A DNA stretch of 64,000 bases from positions 186,001 to 250,000 of the forward strand of contig JAEUTG010000043.1 of the NCBI GenBank assembly GCA_016788045.1, given 5' to 3'. Positions 51,523 through 59,867 of this stretch are shown in pieces. Numbering within the stretch: position 1 is the first letter of the stretch; each line of letters opens with the position of its first letter. Source of the DNA: Bacteroidales bacterium (GTDB lineage Bacteria; Bacteroidota; Bacteroidia; Bacteroidales; Lentimicrobiaceae). The position numbers and the translations under genes are program-made. The notes beneath the pieces were generated by a model. The model saw only the letters and a list, made by a program, of their open reading frames with translations, was not told the origin of the DNA and made no database searches.

Positions 51523-53469
51523 CTACTTAACAAACTGTCTTCGGTTGTCGTTGATATACTGAAAAACCTGCAGGTTGCACCGGGCGTATTCATCCATCTG
51601 CCTTTTGATTTCCGGAAACTCCCGCGAATAATCTTTCATGCTTCTGTTTTTGTACCTGAACAGTTTTGAGCTACCATCGTGTTTTACAATCAGGAAGAAT
51701 TCCTTGCCGATCACCCCGAAGTTATCGATACTGTTAACCATAATATAGGGTCGCGTTTCTTTCAGCAGATCGATGCCGGAGGTGTTGTTGATCCAGGGCT
51801 GTTTCAGAATCCCCATGATGGTCGGGTACACATCAATCTGCCCTCCTATACAGTTGAAAATTCGGGATTCCTTCAGCAAGTGCGGTGCATAAAAAATCAG
51901 TGGAGTGTGATGATATTCCAGCGAAATGTCGTAGCTGCGTTTTTTGTGAATGCCATGATCGGCTACAAAAACAAATAGCGTATTCGCAAACAACTCCTGT
52001 TTTTCGGCCTTCTTGATGAACTGCCTCAGCGACCAGTCGGAATATTCAATCATCTGGTTTCTGATTTCACCGCTGTGTGGCTTAAAATAATCAGGCAGGT
52101 AATAGGGCCCATGGTTGCTGGCTGTCATAAAAACCGTAAGAAAGGGTTTCCCCTGCTGATGAAGGCTGTTAAGAACAGGTATCGAATACCTGAACATGTA
52201 ATCATCGGGGACACCGAGGGTCGTTTTCACTTCGTCGGAGGGATAATCATCTTCGGTAATAATCCGGTCGAAATCGTTGGTGCTGAGGAATCCCTGTACA
52301 TTGTCGAACTGCCCGTCGTGCGTGGTGATGTATGTGGTTGAATAACCAAGCTTCTTCAACGTATTGGAGATACCGTTGTACTTCAGAATCCTGCTTTCCC
52401 GCATGGGTTGCTGCCTGAAAATGGCAGGATAGGAGAACAACGTACTGAAGATTCCGTTGAAGGTGTGTATTCCCGCAGTATAAATGCTGTCGAAATAGTA
52501 GCTGTTCAGGGCCAGGCTGTCGAGAAAAGGGGTCAGGTTTTCGGTTTCTCCGTTTCGCTTCATTTTTGAAGCTGCCATGCTTTCCATGATAACAATCACA
52601 ACGTTTGGCCTGACATTGGCAACTGTTTCGGGTGTCACCATTCGATAAAGCGGGTAATAGGGATTTGCCGCTTCAATACCCAGATACTGCTGAACTTTAC
52701 TGATGGCTACTTTTTCATCAACCATTCTGATTGCCTGGTTGCGCTTGTCGAGATTTTCAAGATAACTCTGCATTAGAGTAAACACCGGATTGAGTCCCAG
52801 TTGGTTCAGGAAGGCATTGTCTGTTACATATGCGGTCCCCACCTTAATCGGGGACTTTTTCGCCAGACGCCCCCTGACCCCGGCAAACATCACCCCCAGA
52901 AAAACCAGGGATACCATTACCTTGAGCACCAGCGATCTTTCTGTTACCTGTGTCCGCTCAACACCAGCAAAGGCCAACCTGAGCAACCTGTAGAAAACCA
53001 GTGTCAGAAAAACAAAAGGAAGGATATATATCCAGTATGCCGGTTCTTCAACAATCATCCGGAAAACAAACACCGGACTATCGAACCACTGAAATGCACT
53101 GATGGTAAACCTTGAGAAGAACTGATTGAAATAAGGCACATCAACGGCGCACACAAGAAAAGAAACCGTGAAAACGGCAAAGACAAAATAAAATACTGCC
53201 TGGGTTGCAATCCGGTTCCACCTGTTGATCAGGAACATGGTTGTGATAACCAGGTAAGGAATAACCAGTAAATAGCCACTGATCACAACATCGAAACGGA
53301 CACCCATCACGAATGCCTTTGCAATATCTGACGCAGAATCCGGAATATTGCCGATGTTACCGATACCGGTAAAAAATAAAATCAACCTGAATAAAAAGAA
53401 CAGCAGGATTGCAATTCCGTAAATCTTCACAATCAAACGGATATTCTCCCAACCTCTGAAGACCTTCAT
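51523..53469 (-). CDS. LtaS-like membrane sulfatase (phosphoglycerol transferase family)
   Basis: 648 residues. Five hydrophobic segments cover about 12-190, then an extracytoplasmic sulfatase-type domain: VVIVIMESMAASKMKRNGET, GIHTFNGIFSTLFSYPA, ITTHDGQFDNVQGFLSTNDF, MTASNHGPYYLPDY, VFVADHGIHKKRSYDISLEY and HHTPLIFYAPHL. The metal-binding Glu (IMESM), a Thr in GIHTF as probable nucleophile, and DH/HH pairs agree with the family. In Gram-positives LtaS builds lipoteichoic acid. In Bacteroidota such proteins are thought to modify lipids or glycans with phosphoglycerol or phosphoethanolamine. It lies next to a glycerophosphodiester phosphodiesterase, so both may handle glycerophosphate groups. 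Confidence 0.92.
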   Translation of the reverse strand: MKVFRGWENIRLIVKIYGIAILLFFLFRLILFFTGIGNIGNIPDSASDIAKAFVMGVRFDVVISGYLLVIPYLVITTMFLINRWNRIATQAVFYFVFAVFTVSFLVCAVDVPYFNQFFSRFTISAFQWFDSPVFVFRMIVEEPAYWIYILPFVFLTLVFYRLLRLAFAGVERTQVTERSLVLKVMVSLVFLGVMFAGVRGRLAKKSPIKVGTAYVTDNAFLNQLGLNPVFTLMQSYLENLDKRNQAIRMVDEKVAISKVQQYLGIEAANPYYPLYRMVTPETVANVRPNVVIVIMESMAASKMKRNGETENLTPFLDSLALNSYYFDSIYTAGIHTFNGIFSTLFSYPAIFRQQPMRESRILKYNGISNTLKKLGYSTTYITTHDGQFDNVQGFLSTNDFDRIITEDDYPSDEVKTTLGVPDDYMFRYSIPVLNSLHQQGKPFLTVFMTASNHGPYYLPDYFKPHSGEIRNQMIEYSDWSLRQFIKKAEKQELFANTLFVFVADHGIHKKRSYDISLEYHHTPLIFYAPHLLKESRIFNCIGGQIDVYPTIMGILKQPWINNTSGIDLLKETRPYIMVNSIDNFGVIGKEFFLIVKHDGSSKLFRYKNRSMKDYSREFPEIKRQMDEYARCNLQVFQYINDNRRQFVK

Positions 53470-53491
53470 AGATACAGATTTCTTTTACTGA

Positions 53492-54388
53492 TCAGTTTTC
53501 GGATAATGATTGCCTGAACAATTCTTTGCCTTTGAAAAACCGGCTGGCCGGATTGTAATCAAGGATTACATTTCCCAGGCCGGATTCCCGGGCATGATCA
53601 AAATTGGTGCTGTCGATACCATAAACAATCCTTCTTGACAACAACCCCCTTTTTCTGAGCCATTGCACATGGGTATCTGTCACATTCCCGATAAAACCCG
53701 ACAGAAAATCAGGCTTTAATTTGCGGGGAATGAGGTTATAAGTCCATTCCTTTCCGGCGTTAAATCCTTCAAGGGCGGTAATGATATCGCCATATCTGTA
53801 ACCGAGGTAGAAGATAAACATGGCATCGGCACTTGCCACGATGACCGATTTTTCAATCCCATGCCGGCGGATGATCTGTACAATCTGGTCGGCATCCCTG
53901 AAACTGTTCAGTTTCATGTCAAAATAAAAAACCAGTGTGTCCCCGTAGCGATCCAGTACCTCTTCGAGCAATGGAACATAATATACGGTGGGTTTTCCGT
54001 CCATCAACAAGGGAAAATTTCTGAGCTCACCGGTAGTTATTTCATTGATTTTTTGTTGTTTGCCTAACAATCTCTGGCAATCAGCATCATGAAACAGGAT
54101 AAAATCTCCGTTGGCTGTTTTTCTCAGGTCAAACTCTACAGCCGCGAATCCATGCTTTACGGCTTCGGCCACCGATTCAAGGCTGTTCTCCGGGAATGTT
54201 GTAGCTACACCTCTGTGTGCAAAAATCAGCGGAGCCCCGGGAGAGAATCCAGAAGTGATGTCCGTCTTTCCGGTTAGTACCCCACCCAGTAAAAAGAACG
54301 CTAAAAGGTAAATAACACCCGGAATCGCAAGGGCAATCAGAATGAACCTGAAAGGTTTATACCACTTAAAGGAATTGTTCAAACGCAA
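53492..54388 (-). CDS. Glycerophosphodiester phosphodiesterase
   Basis: 298 residues. A TM segment (about 15-37) anchors it; the GDPD TIM barrel follows: LIFAHRGVATTFPENSLESV (H58, E67), AAVEFDLRKTANGDFILFHD (E85, D87, H100) and FYFDMKLNSFRDADQIVQII. All family metal and catalytic residues are seen. It hydrolyses glycerophosphodiesters to glycerol 3-phosphate and an alcohol, in the periplasm. It lies 22 bp upstream of the LtaS-like gene on the same strand, suggesting linked turnover of glycerophosphate units (inference). Confidence 0.93.
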   Translation of the reverse strand: MRLNNSFKWYKPFRFILIALAIPGVIYLLAFFLLGGVLTGKTDITSGFSPGAPLIFAHRGVATTFPENSLESVAEAVKHGFAAVEFDLRKTANGDFILFHDADCQRLLGKQQKINEITTGELRNFPLLMDGKPTVYYVPLLEEVLDRYGDTLVFYFDMKLNSFRDADQIVQIIRRHGIEKSVIVASADAMFIFYLGYRYGDIITALEGFNAGKEWTYNLIPRKLKPDFLSGFIGNVTDTHVQWLRKRGLLSRRIVYGIDSTNFDHARESGLGNVILDYNPASRFFKGKELFRQSLSEN

Positions 54389-54470
54389 TGGATTAACGTG
54401 AGCCCTGAATTAAGAACCTGCTAAAGTAAGGAAATAACCATTCCGGCGAATATCGCTGACCATCAGTAAC

Positions 54471-55670
54471 TCAAAGGTTACTATCCATGAGTGATTTCGC
54501 TGCCATCCAGGCCATCAGGCCGGCGCCAATCTCAAGACTGCTTTCATCCACATCAAACCGGTCGGTATGCAGGTTATGGATGATTCCCCGGCTTTCGTTG
54601 CGGATGCCCAGCCTGTAGAAACACGATGGCACCAATTGTGAGTAGTAGGCAAAATCTTCAGCAGTCATGCGCATATCGAGGTCAACCACGTTTTCTTCTC
54701 CGAGATATTCAATGGCATATTGCCTGGCATCGGCGGTTACTTTGTCATCATTCACCAGAAAAGGATAGCCTTTGTCGATAAAGACAATGCATTCACCCCC
54801 CATGCCTTCGGCGATGGAAGTGGCTATTTTTTCAATTTTCCGGTGCGCCTCTGACCGCCATTTTTCATCGAAGGTGCGCAGGGTACCGTCGAGTTTGACT
54901 TCATTGGGGATAATGTTGGTGCGCCCTTCGGCAATAAAACGGCCGAACGACAACACTGCCGGTAACTGTGGCGGGAGGTTGCGGCTCACCACCTGCTGCA
55001 ATGCAACCAGAATATGGGCGGCAATCAGCACCGGGTCAACGTTCAGTTCAGGGGTGCCGCCATGACCTCCTTTCCCTTTTACGGTAAGGTAAACTTCATC
55101 TGTTGAAGCCATGTACTTACCGGGCTTCATGCCCACTTTCCCTGCTTCAAGGGTGGGCAGCACATGTTGACCAAACATTTGCTGAGGCACCGGATTTTCC
55201 AGCACTCCTTCCTTAATCATCATGGAGGCTCCACCTGGAAAGCGTTCTTCGGATGGTTGAAAAATCAACCTGACCGACCCTTCAAATTCATTTTTCAGTT
55301 CATTCAGGATTTTTGAAGCGCCCAGCAGGCTGGTCATGTGCACATCGTGCCCGCAGGCGTGCATCACACCGGGAGTCTGCGAACAATAATCCACCGTGTT
55401 CTTTTCAACAATGGGCAAGGCATCCATATCGGCACGAAGGGCAATCACCCGGGTTTCCGGGTTTCTGCCCTCGATCAGCCCTACAATCCCATGAACCGCT
55501 ATCCCAGCGGTGAAAGGAATGCCATATTCCGTCAGTTTTTTCTGAATAAATGCGGAAGTGGCCTGTTCCTGCATCGACAGTTCAGGGTGCTGATGCAGAT
55601 GCCGTCGGATGGCAATCAGTTCGGGCATCATGGAGGATGCTTTCTGTTTTATTGTTGCAAGAAGGTCCAT
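54471..55670 (-). CDS. M20 family amidohydrolase (hippurate/N-acyl amino acid hydrolase type)
   Basis: 399 residues, cytoplasmic. M20D pattern: ELIAIRRHLHQHPELSMQEQ, ALRADMDALPIVEKN, GVMHACGHDVHMTSLLGA (metal His/Asp), LIFQPSEERFPGGASMMIKE and, near the C-terminus, IIHNLHTDRFDVDESSL. It should cleave N-acyl groups from amino acids or open similar amides. The dimerisation domain (about 185-300) has VKGKGGHGGTPELNVDPV. Substrate unclear. A single gene between two non-coding stretches, with a heptamer array upstream. Confidence 0.94.
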   Translation of the reverse strand: MDLLATIKQKASSMMPELIAIRRHLHQHPELSMQEQATSAFIQKKLTEYGIPFTAGIAVHGIVGLIEGRNPETRVIALRADMDALPIVEKNTVDYCSQTPGVMHACGHDVHMTSLLGASKILNELKNEFEGSVRLIFQPSEERFPGGASMMIKEGVLENPVPQQMFGQHVLPTLEAGKVGMKPGKYMASTDEVYLTVKGKGGHGGTPELNVDPVLIAAHILVALQQVVSRNLPPQLPAVLSFGRFIAEGRTNIIPNEVKLDGTLRTFDEKWRSEAHRKIEKIATSIAEGMGGECIVFIDKGYPFLVNDDKVTADARQYAIEYLGEENVVDLDMRMTAEDFAYYSQLVPSCFYRLGIRNESRGIIHNLHTDRFDVDESSLEIGAGLMAWMAAKSLMDSNL

Positions 55671-55786
55671 TTCTTGTGGCTTATTGTTTAACTATAGGGT
55701 TACAATACTGATTTACTGGTATATACAGTGGTGAAGCAGAACAAGATTTAAATCGGTCAGGCAGGCAAACAGCTTTCACGACAACC

Positions 55787-55875
55787 ATTGGATATTGGAT
55801 ATTGGATATTGGAAATTGGAAATTGGAAATTGAAGTTCTCTCCTTGTCTCCGAAATCCGAAATGAAATCCGAAAT
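55787..55875. repeat. Heptanucleotide arrays (ATTGGAT/ATTGGAA and CCGAAAT)
   Basis: Seven units of 7 bp at 55787-55835 (three ATTGGAT, three ATTGGAA, one ATTGAAG), then CCGAAAT units at 55850-55875. The arrays fill most of the 207-bp gap (55671-55877) between the amidohydrolase start and the ABC exporter stop at 55878. Confidence 0.75.
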
Positions 55876-55877
55876 CA

Positions 55878-57701
55878 CTACTGCCCCATTGCCTGCAGAT
55901 CATTCAGCCTTTTATAAACACCCTTCAGTGCCATCAGTTCACTGTGGGTTCCCCGTTCAACGATTTCACCTTTCTGCAATACAATGATTTCATCGGCATG
56001 CTGCACAGTGGACAACCGGTGCGCAATCACCAGCGAGGTGCGGTTTTTCATCAGGTTTACCAGTGCATCCTGCACCTGACGTTCCGATTCGGTATCCAGA
56101 GCCGAAGTGGCTTCGTCGAGGATCATCACAGGGGGGTTGCGCAATACAGCCCGTGCAATGCTGATGCGCTGCCGCTGACCTCCCGACATCTTGATGCCCC
56201 GGTCGCCGATGTTGGTTTCGTAACCTTCAGGCATCTGCATAATAAATTCATGGGCATTGGCCACCTTTGCTGCAGCAATCACATCTTCACGGGTGACTTG
56301 CTGCATTCCGAAGGTGATGTTGTCAAACACGCTGGCATTGAACAAGATGGTTTCCTGCGAAACGATGCCCATCAGTCCGCGCACATCGCTGATAACAAAA
56401 TCCCTTATGGGGGTTCCGTCGATCAGTATTTCTCCCTGTGTAACATCGTAAAACCTTGGCAACAGGTCGGCCATAGTCGATTTTCCAGAGCCTGAAGCTC
56501 CAACCAGTGCGATGGATTTCCCTTTCGGGATCACCAGGTTGATGTTTCGCAGCACATCTTCCTGTTCATAACGGAACCAAACATTCCGGTACTCGATCTG
56601 GTGGTTGAATGTTTTCACCGGCAGGGCATTCTCCTTTTCGGTGATCACCTCTTCCGCATTCAGAATCTGCTGGATACGGTCGATAGAGGCCGCCCCTTTC
56701 TGGATGTTGTAAACAGCAGTTGACAAGGCCTTAATTGGGTTGATCAGCTGAGAAAACACAGTGATATAAACGATGAAGATTGCAGCATCCATACTTGAGC
56801 CGGGCGAAAGAATGATTTTCCCGCCATACCAGATCACAAAAACCGATACCGCGATCCCCATGAACTCGCTGAGTGGGGAAGCAAGGTCTCTTTTACGAAA
56901 GAGCCTCACCATCAGCCTGTTGTACTTATAGTTTATGGTTTTGAAGTTTTCGTTTGCCCAGTCAATCGAATTAAAAGCCTTTATGTTTCGTAAGCCGCTG
57001 ATGGTCTCTTCGATGTTCGACAACAACTCTCCCATTTTTATCTGTCCCTTGGCAGAAGTCCGTTTCAGGCTCCTTCCGATCTGTCCGATCAGCAAACCGC
57101 TCACCGGTAGCAGCACCAGAACCACCAGGGTCAGTTCATAGTTCATCATAAACAGGGTAACCAGGTAGGCAATGATGGTAACCGGGTCGCGGAAAAGCAT
57201 CTCCAGAGAACTGAGTACCGACCATTCTACTTCCTGCACATCGGTGGTCATGCGTGAAATGATATCGCCCTTCTTTTTCTCAGAATAATAAGACAACGGC
57301 AGAATAAGGATTTTGTAGTACAAGGCATTCCTGACGTCCCTGACAACGCCATTGCGTACCTCAGCGATGTAAAACATGGCCAGGTACCTGAAAAGGTTTT
57401 TCAGGAAGAAAACCGTTACGATCACCCCGCAAATGTAGGCCAGGGTGGTAAGTTCCCCGTGTTGCTCGATCAGCACCCCGATCTGGTAATAGAAATTCTG
57501 CTTCAGTGACTCAAAGCTCCACGCAAAATCAGGTGGCAGCAACACCGGTTTTTCGAGTTTGAACAATATATTCAGTACAGGGATCACCGCGGCAAATGAG
57601 ACCAGCGAGAAGACAACACTTACAATATTAAACAGGATGTTCAGCAGGGCAAATCCCCAGTAAGGGATCGCATAGCGCAGCACTTTAACAAGGTTTCTCA
57701 T
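55878..57701 (-). CDS. MsbA-like ABC exporter (fused permease and ATPase)
   Basis: 607 residues from the ATG at 57701 (another ATG at 57731 adds ten residues). Six TM segments lie at about 15-330, including NLLKVLR-like entry RNLVKVLRYAIPYWGFALLN. The ATPase at about 365-605 has Walker A GASGSGKST, signature MSGGQRQRISIARA, Walker B VMILDEATSALD and switch VIAHRLSTV. This is the layout of type I exporters of lipids (MsbA) or drugs. It would form a homodimer moving a lipid such as lipid A precursor or other hydrophobic cargo across the inner membrane. It diverges from rbfA. Confidence 0.93.
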   Translation of the reverse strand: MRNLVKVLRYAIPYWGFALLNILFNIVSVVFSLVSFAAVIPVLNILFKLEKPVLLPPDFAWSFESLKQNFYYQIGVLIEQHGELTTLAYICGVIVTVFFLKNLFRYLAMFYIAEVRNGVVRDVRNALYYKILILPLSYYSEKKKGDIISRMTTDVQEVEWSVLSSLEMLFRDPVTIIAYLVTLFMMNYELTLVVLVLLPVSGLLIGQIGRSLKRTSAKGQIKMGELLSNIEETISGLRNIKAFNSIDWANENFKTINYKYNRLMVRLFRKRDLASPLSEFMGIAVSVFVIWYGGKIILSPGSSMDAAIFIVYITVFSQLINPIKALSTAVYNIQKGAASIDRIQQILNAEEVITEKENALPVKTFNHQIEYRNVWFRYEQEDVLRNINLVIPKGKSIALVGASGSGKSTMADLLPRFYDVTQGEILIDGTPIRDFVISDVRGLMGIVSQETILFNASVFDNITFGMQQVTREDVIAAAKVANAHEFIMQMPEGYETNIGDRGIKMSGGQRQRISIARAVLRNPPVMILDEATSALDTESERQVQDALVNLMKNRTSLVIAHRLSTVQHADEIIVLQKGEIVERGTHSELMALKGVYKRLNDLQAMGQ

Positions 57702-57818
57702 GATGAAGGCCGCATCAGATTGCGGCGACACGGCAAAGATATGGCTAAAAGGGATTTGTTGGCAAACGGGCGATGATTGTACTCACTGTTTAACGCAGCC
57801 GTTCTCTGGTTTATTATC

Positions 57819-57826
57819 TATCTTTG
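57819..57826 (+). promoter_or_regulatory. Likely -7 element of rbfA, near-leaderless start
   Basis: TATCTTTG fits TAnnTTTG and ends only 4 bp before the rbfA ATG at 57831. Transcription would start at or next to the start codon. The -33 element is weak. Confidence 0.45.
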
Positions 57827-57830
57827 CACC

Positions 57831-58169
57831 ATGGAAAGTACAAGACAACAAAAGATTTCGAGGCTTATTCAAAAGGATCTGGGTGAAATTTTCAGGCTCT
57901 TTGCCCGCAATAATTTCCCGGGTTTCCTTATTACCGTTACCAAGGTTTACATTACCCCCGATCTTTCACAGGCTAAGGTTTATCTCAGTTTGTTCGGCCA
58001 GGGGAGCCGGGAGGGTGTCTTTGGAAATATCAACCAGCACAAAAAAGAAATCCGCCATCAGCTGGCCCTCAGGGTCGGAAAACAAATGAGGGTCATCCCC
58101 GAACTTCTCTTCTTTATTGATGATTCGCTCGATTACATTGAGAACATCGATAACCTGCTGAAAACCTGA
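57831..58169 (+). CDS. rbfA: Ribosome-binding factor A
   Basis: 112 residues from the ATG at 57831; the longer frame from 57777 is not favoured, as the -7 element lies in it. RbfA KH-fold marks: STRQQKISRLIQKDLGEIFR, LITVTKVYITPDLSQAKVYL, NINQHKKEIRHQLALRVGKQ and RVIPELLFFIDDSLDYIENI with the final DxLL. It binds the 16S rRNA 5' helix region and aids maturation of the small ribosomal subunit. The next gene, an ABC permease, starts 28 bp downstream and is probably in the same operon, an arrangement known in Bacteroidota. Confidence 0.95.
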   Translation: MESTRQQKISRLIQKDLGEIFRLFARNNFPGFLITVTKVYITPDLSQAKVYLSLFGQGSREGVFGNINQHKKEIRHQLALRVGKQMRVIPELLFFIDDSLDYIENIDNLLKT

Positions 58170-58197
58170 GTTAAGTATTCACCCAATTCATGGTCCG

Positions 58198-59439
58198 TTG
58201 AAATTACCGCTCTTCATCGCCTGGAGGTACCTGAAATCGAAAAAGTCACACAATGTGATCAATTACATTTCAGGCATTTCGGTTGCCGGGGTAACCATCG
58301 GCACGATGGCCCTGATCGTGGTTTTATCGGTATTCAATGGTTTTGAGAGCCTGGTGGTGAGTCTTTTCAACAGTTTCGATCCGCAGATCAAGGTAAGTCC
58401 GGTCAGGGGTAAAACCTTTGAAGCTGACAGCTATCCGTGGGCTGAAATTTCCGCATTAAAAGGAGTGCAGCACCAGACTGCCGTAATTGAAGAGAAGGCA
58501 TTGCTGCGCTATGGAAAGGCGCAGTTTCTGGCGACCCTGAAAGGTGTCGACTCAAGCTATACTGAATGGACCGGTCTCGACACCATGCTCACCGCCGGCA
58601 GTCTGATTCTGGAGTTCAAAGATCAGCCATTTGCTATAGTCGGCCAGGGGGTGGCCTATTACCTCGGGTTGAATCCCGATGATTACAACAGTTTTATCGA
58701 GGCTTATGCACCCCGGCGGACCAGCAGCATCGGTGCAAATCCTGAAAATGCCTTTAACCGTTCCGATATCAGGGCTTCGGGTATTTTCTCCGTGCAACAG
58801 GATTTCGATACAAAATATGTAATCGTTCCCCTGGATTTTATGAAGGAGCTCTTTGAATACAACAACGAACTGACCTCCATTGAGTTATCTCTCGAACCCA
58901 CAGCTGACACTGAGGCTTTGCAGGAAAAAATCAGCCATATTGCCGGAACTGAATTCCAGGTAAAGAACAGACTGCAGCAACAGGAAACCCTATACAGAAT
59001 CATGCACTCTGAAAAATGGGCCATTTTCCTGATCCTTTCTTTTATTCTGCTGATCGCAACCTTCAATGTCATCGGTACACTTTCGATGCTTGTTCTTGAC
59101 AAGAAAAAAGACATCGCCGTGCTGAGAAGCCTGGGTGCAGGCTCCCAACTGATCAGGGCCATCTTTTTAACCGAAGGTCTGCTCGTTTCGCTCAGCGGTG
59201 CCCTGGCTGGCCTGTTACTCGGAGCCATGATCTGCGTATTGCAACAGCAGTTCGGCATTGTGAAAATCAATGCCGAAGGAGGATCATTTCTGATCAATGC
59301 CTATCCGGTTCTCATGAAATTCACCGATTTTCTCTATGTTTTTCTCACCGTTTCCTGCATCGGGCTGATTGCAGCGGTAATTCCTGTCTTAAGCCTCAAC
59401 AGGATCAATCATGAACGAATCAGCCTTTCTTCCTATTAA
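58198..59439 (+). CDS. LolC/LolE-like ABC transporter permease
   Basis: 413 residues, starting with a TTG at 58198; an upstream ATG at 58191 is stopped at once. N-terminal TM about 24-45 (INYISGISVAGVTIGTMALI), a periplasmic domain about 50-265, and three C-terminal TM segments at about 277-390 with the FtsX fold. The start LPLFIAWRYLKSKKSHNVIN and the LEPTADTEALQ periplasmic end fit lipoprotein-releasing LolC/E proteins (MacB/FtsX-type permeases). It would work with a LolD-type ATPase, not in this window, to move lipoproteins out of the inner membrane. Narrow assignment is not certain. Confidence 0.92.
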   Translation: MKLPLFIAWRYLKSKKSHNVINYISGISVAGVTIGTMALIVVLSVFNGFESLVVSLFNSFDPQIKVSPVRGKTFEADSYPWAEISALKGVQHQTAVIEEKALLRYGKAQFLATLKGVDSSYTEWTGLDTMLTAGSLILEFKDQPFAIVGQGVAYYLGLNPDDYNSFIEAYAPRRTSSIGANPENAFNRSDIRASGIFSVQQDFDTKYVIVPLDFMKELFEYNNELTSIELSLEPTADTEALQEKISHIAGTEFQVKNRLQQQETLYRIMHSEKWAIFLILSFILLIATFNVIGTLSMLVLDKKKDIAVLRSLGAGSQLIRAIFLTEGLLVSLSGALAGLLLGAMICVLQQQFGIVKINAEGGSFLINAYPVLMKFTDFLYVFLTVSCIGLIAAVIPVLSLNRINHERISLSSY

Positions 59440-59778
59440 AATCTAAACCCCGGGCAACCTTTTTAAAATTACGTGTCTGTCGTCTGAACAGGGTATGCAG
59501 TGTCAGAAAGTTTATCAAACTGCTGAATGCAGTTTTAGGGTGCGAAAAACCAAAAATTCAGGTACAGTCCGCCTCATGATGAACATGATCACAATACTGC
59601 TATCCGGGCTTAAAACAATCACCCTTGCAGGTTCTTCCAAAAAACAACCTTGTCTGTTTTTAAAAAAATTATAAAAGCCGGATGTTGAGTTGCTTTCATA
59701 TCAGGCATTTGCAGCAAATATTTGCTTAACTAATAATTATTCAATCATTTAGACATGAAATTTTTTTTCGGTCAAAAG
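59440..59778. other. Intergenic region without a recognisable gene
   Basis: 339 bp between the permease stop and the C25 peptidase promoter. AT-rich with homopolymer runs; no ORF, RNA gene or strong hairpin was seen. Confidence 0.4.
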
Positions 59779-59808
59779 TTGGATTGAAATATTTAATACA
59801 TAGCTTTG
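59779..59808 (+). promoter_or_regulatory. Promoter of the C25 peptidase gene
   Basis: TTG at 59779-59781, 19 bp, then TAGCTTTG at 59801-59808, a full TAnnTTTG match. It decides for the ATG at 59868, since a TTG at 59784 in the same frame is within the promoter. Confidence 0.72.
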
Positions 59809-59867
59809 TGGGTTACAATAGTAGCCTGATGGCTATAAAACACATCATCAACAAAGGTATTGCTACC

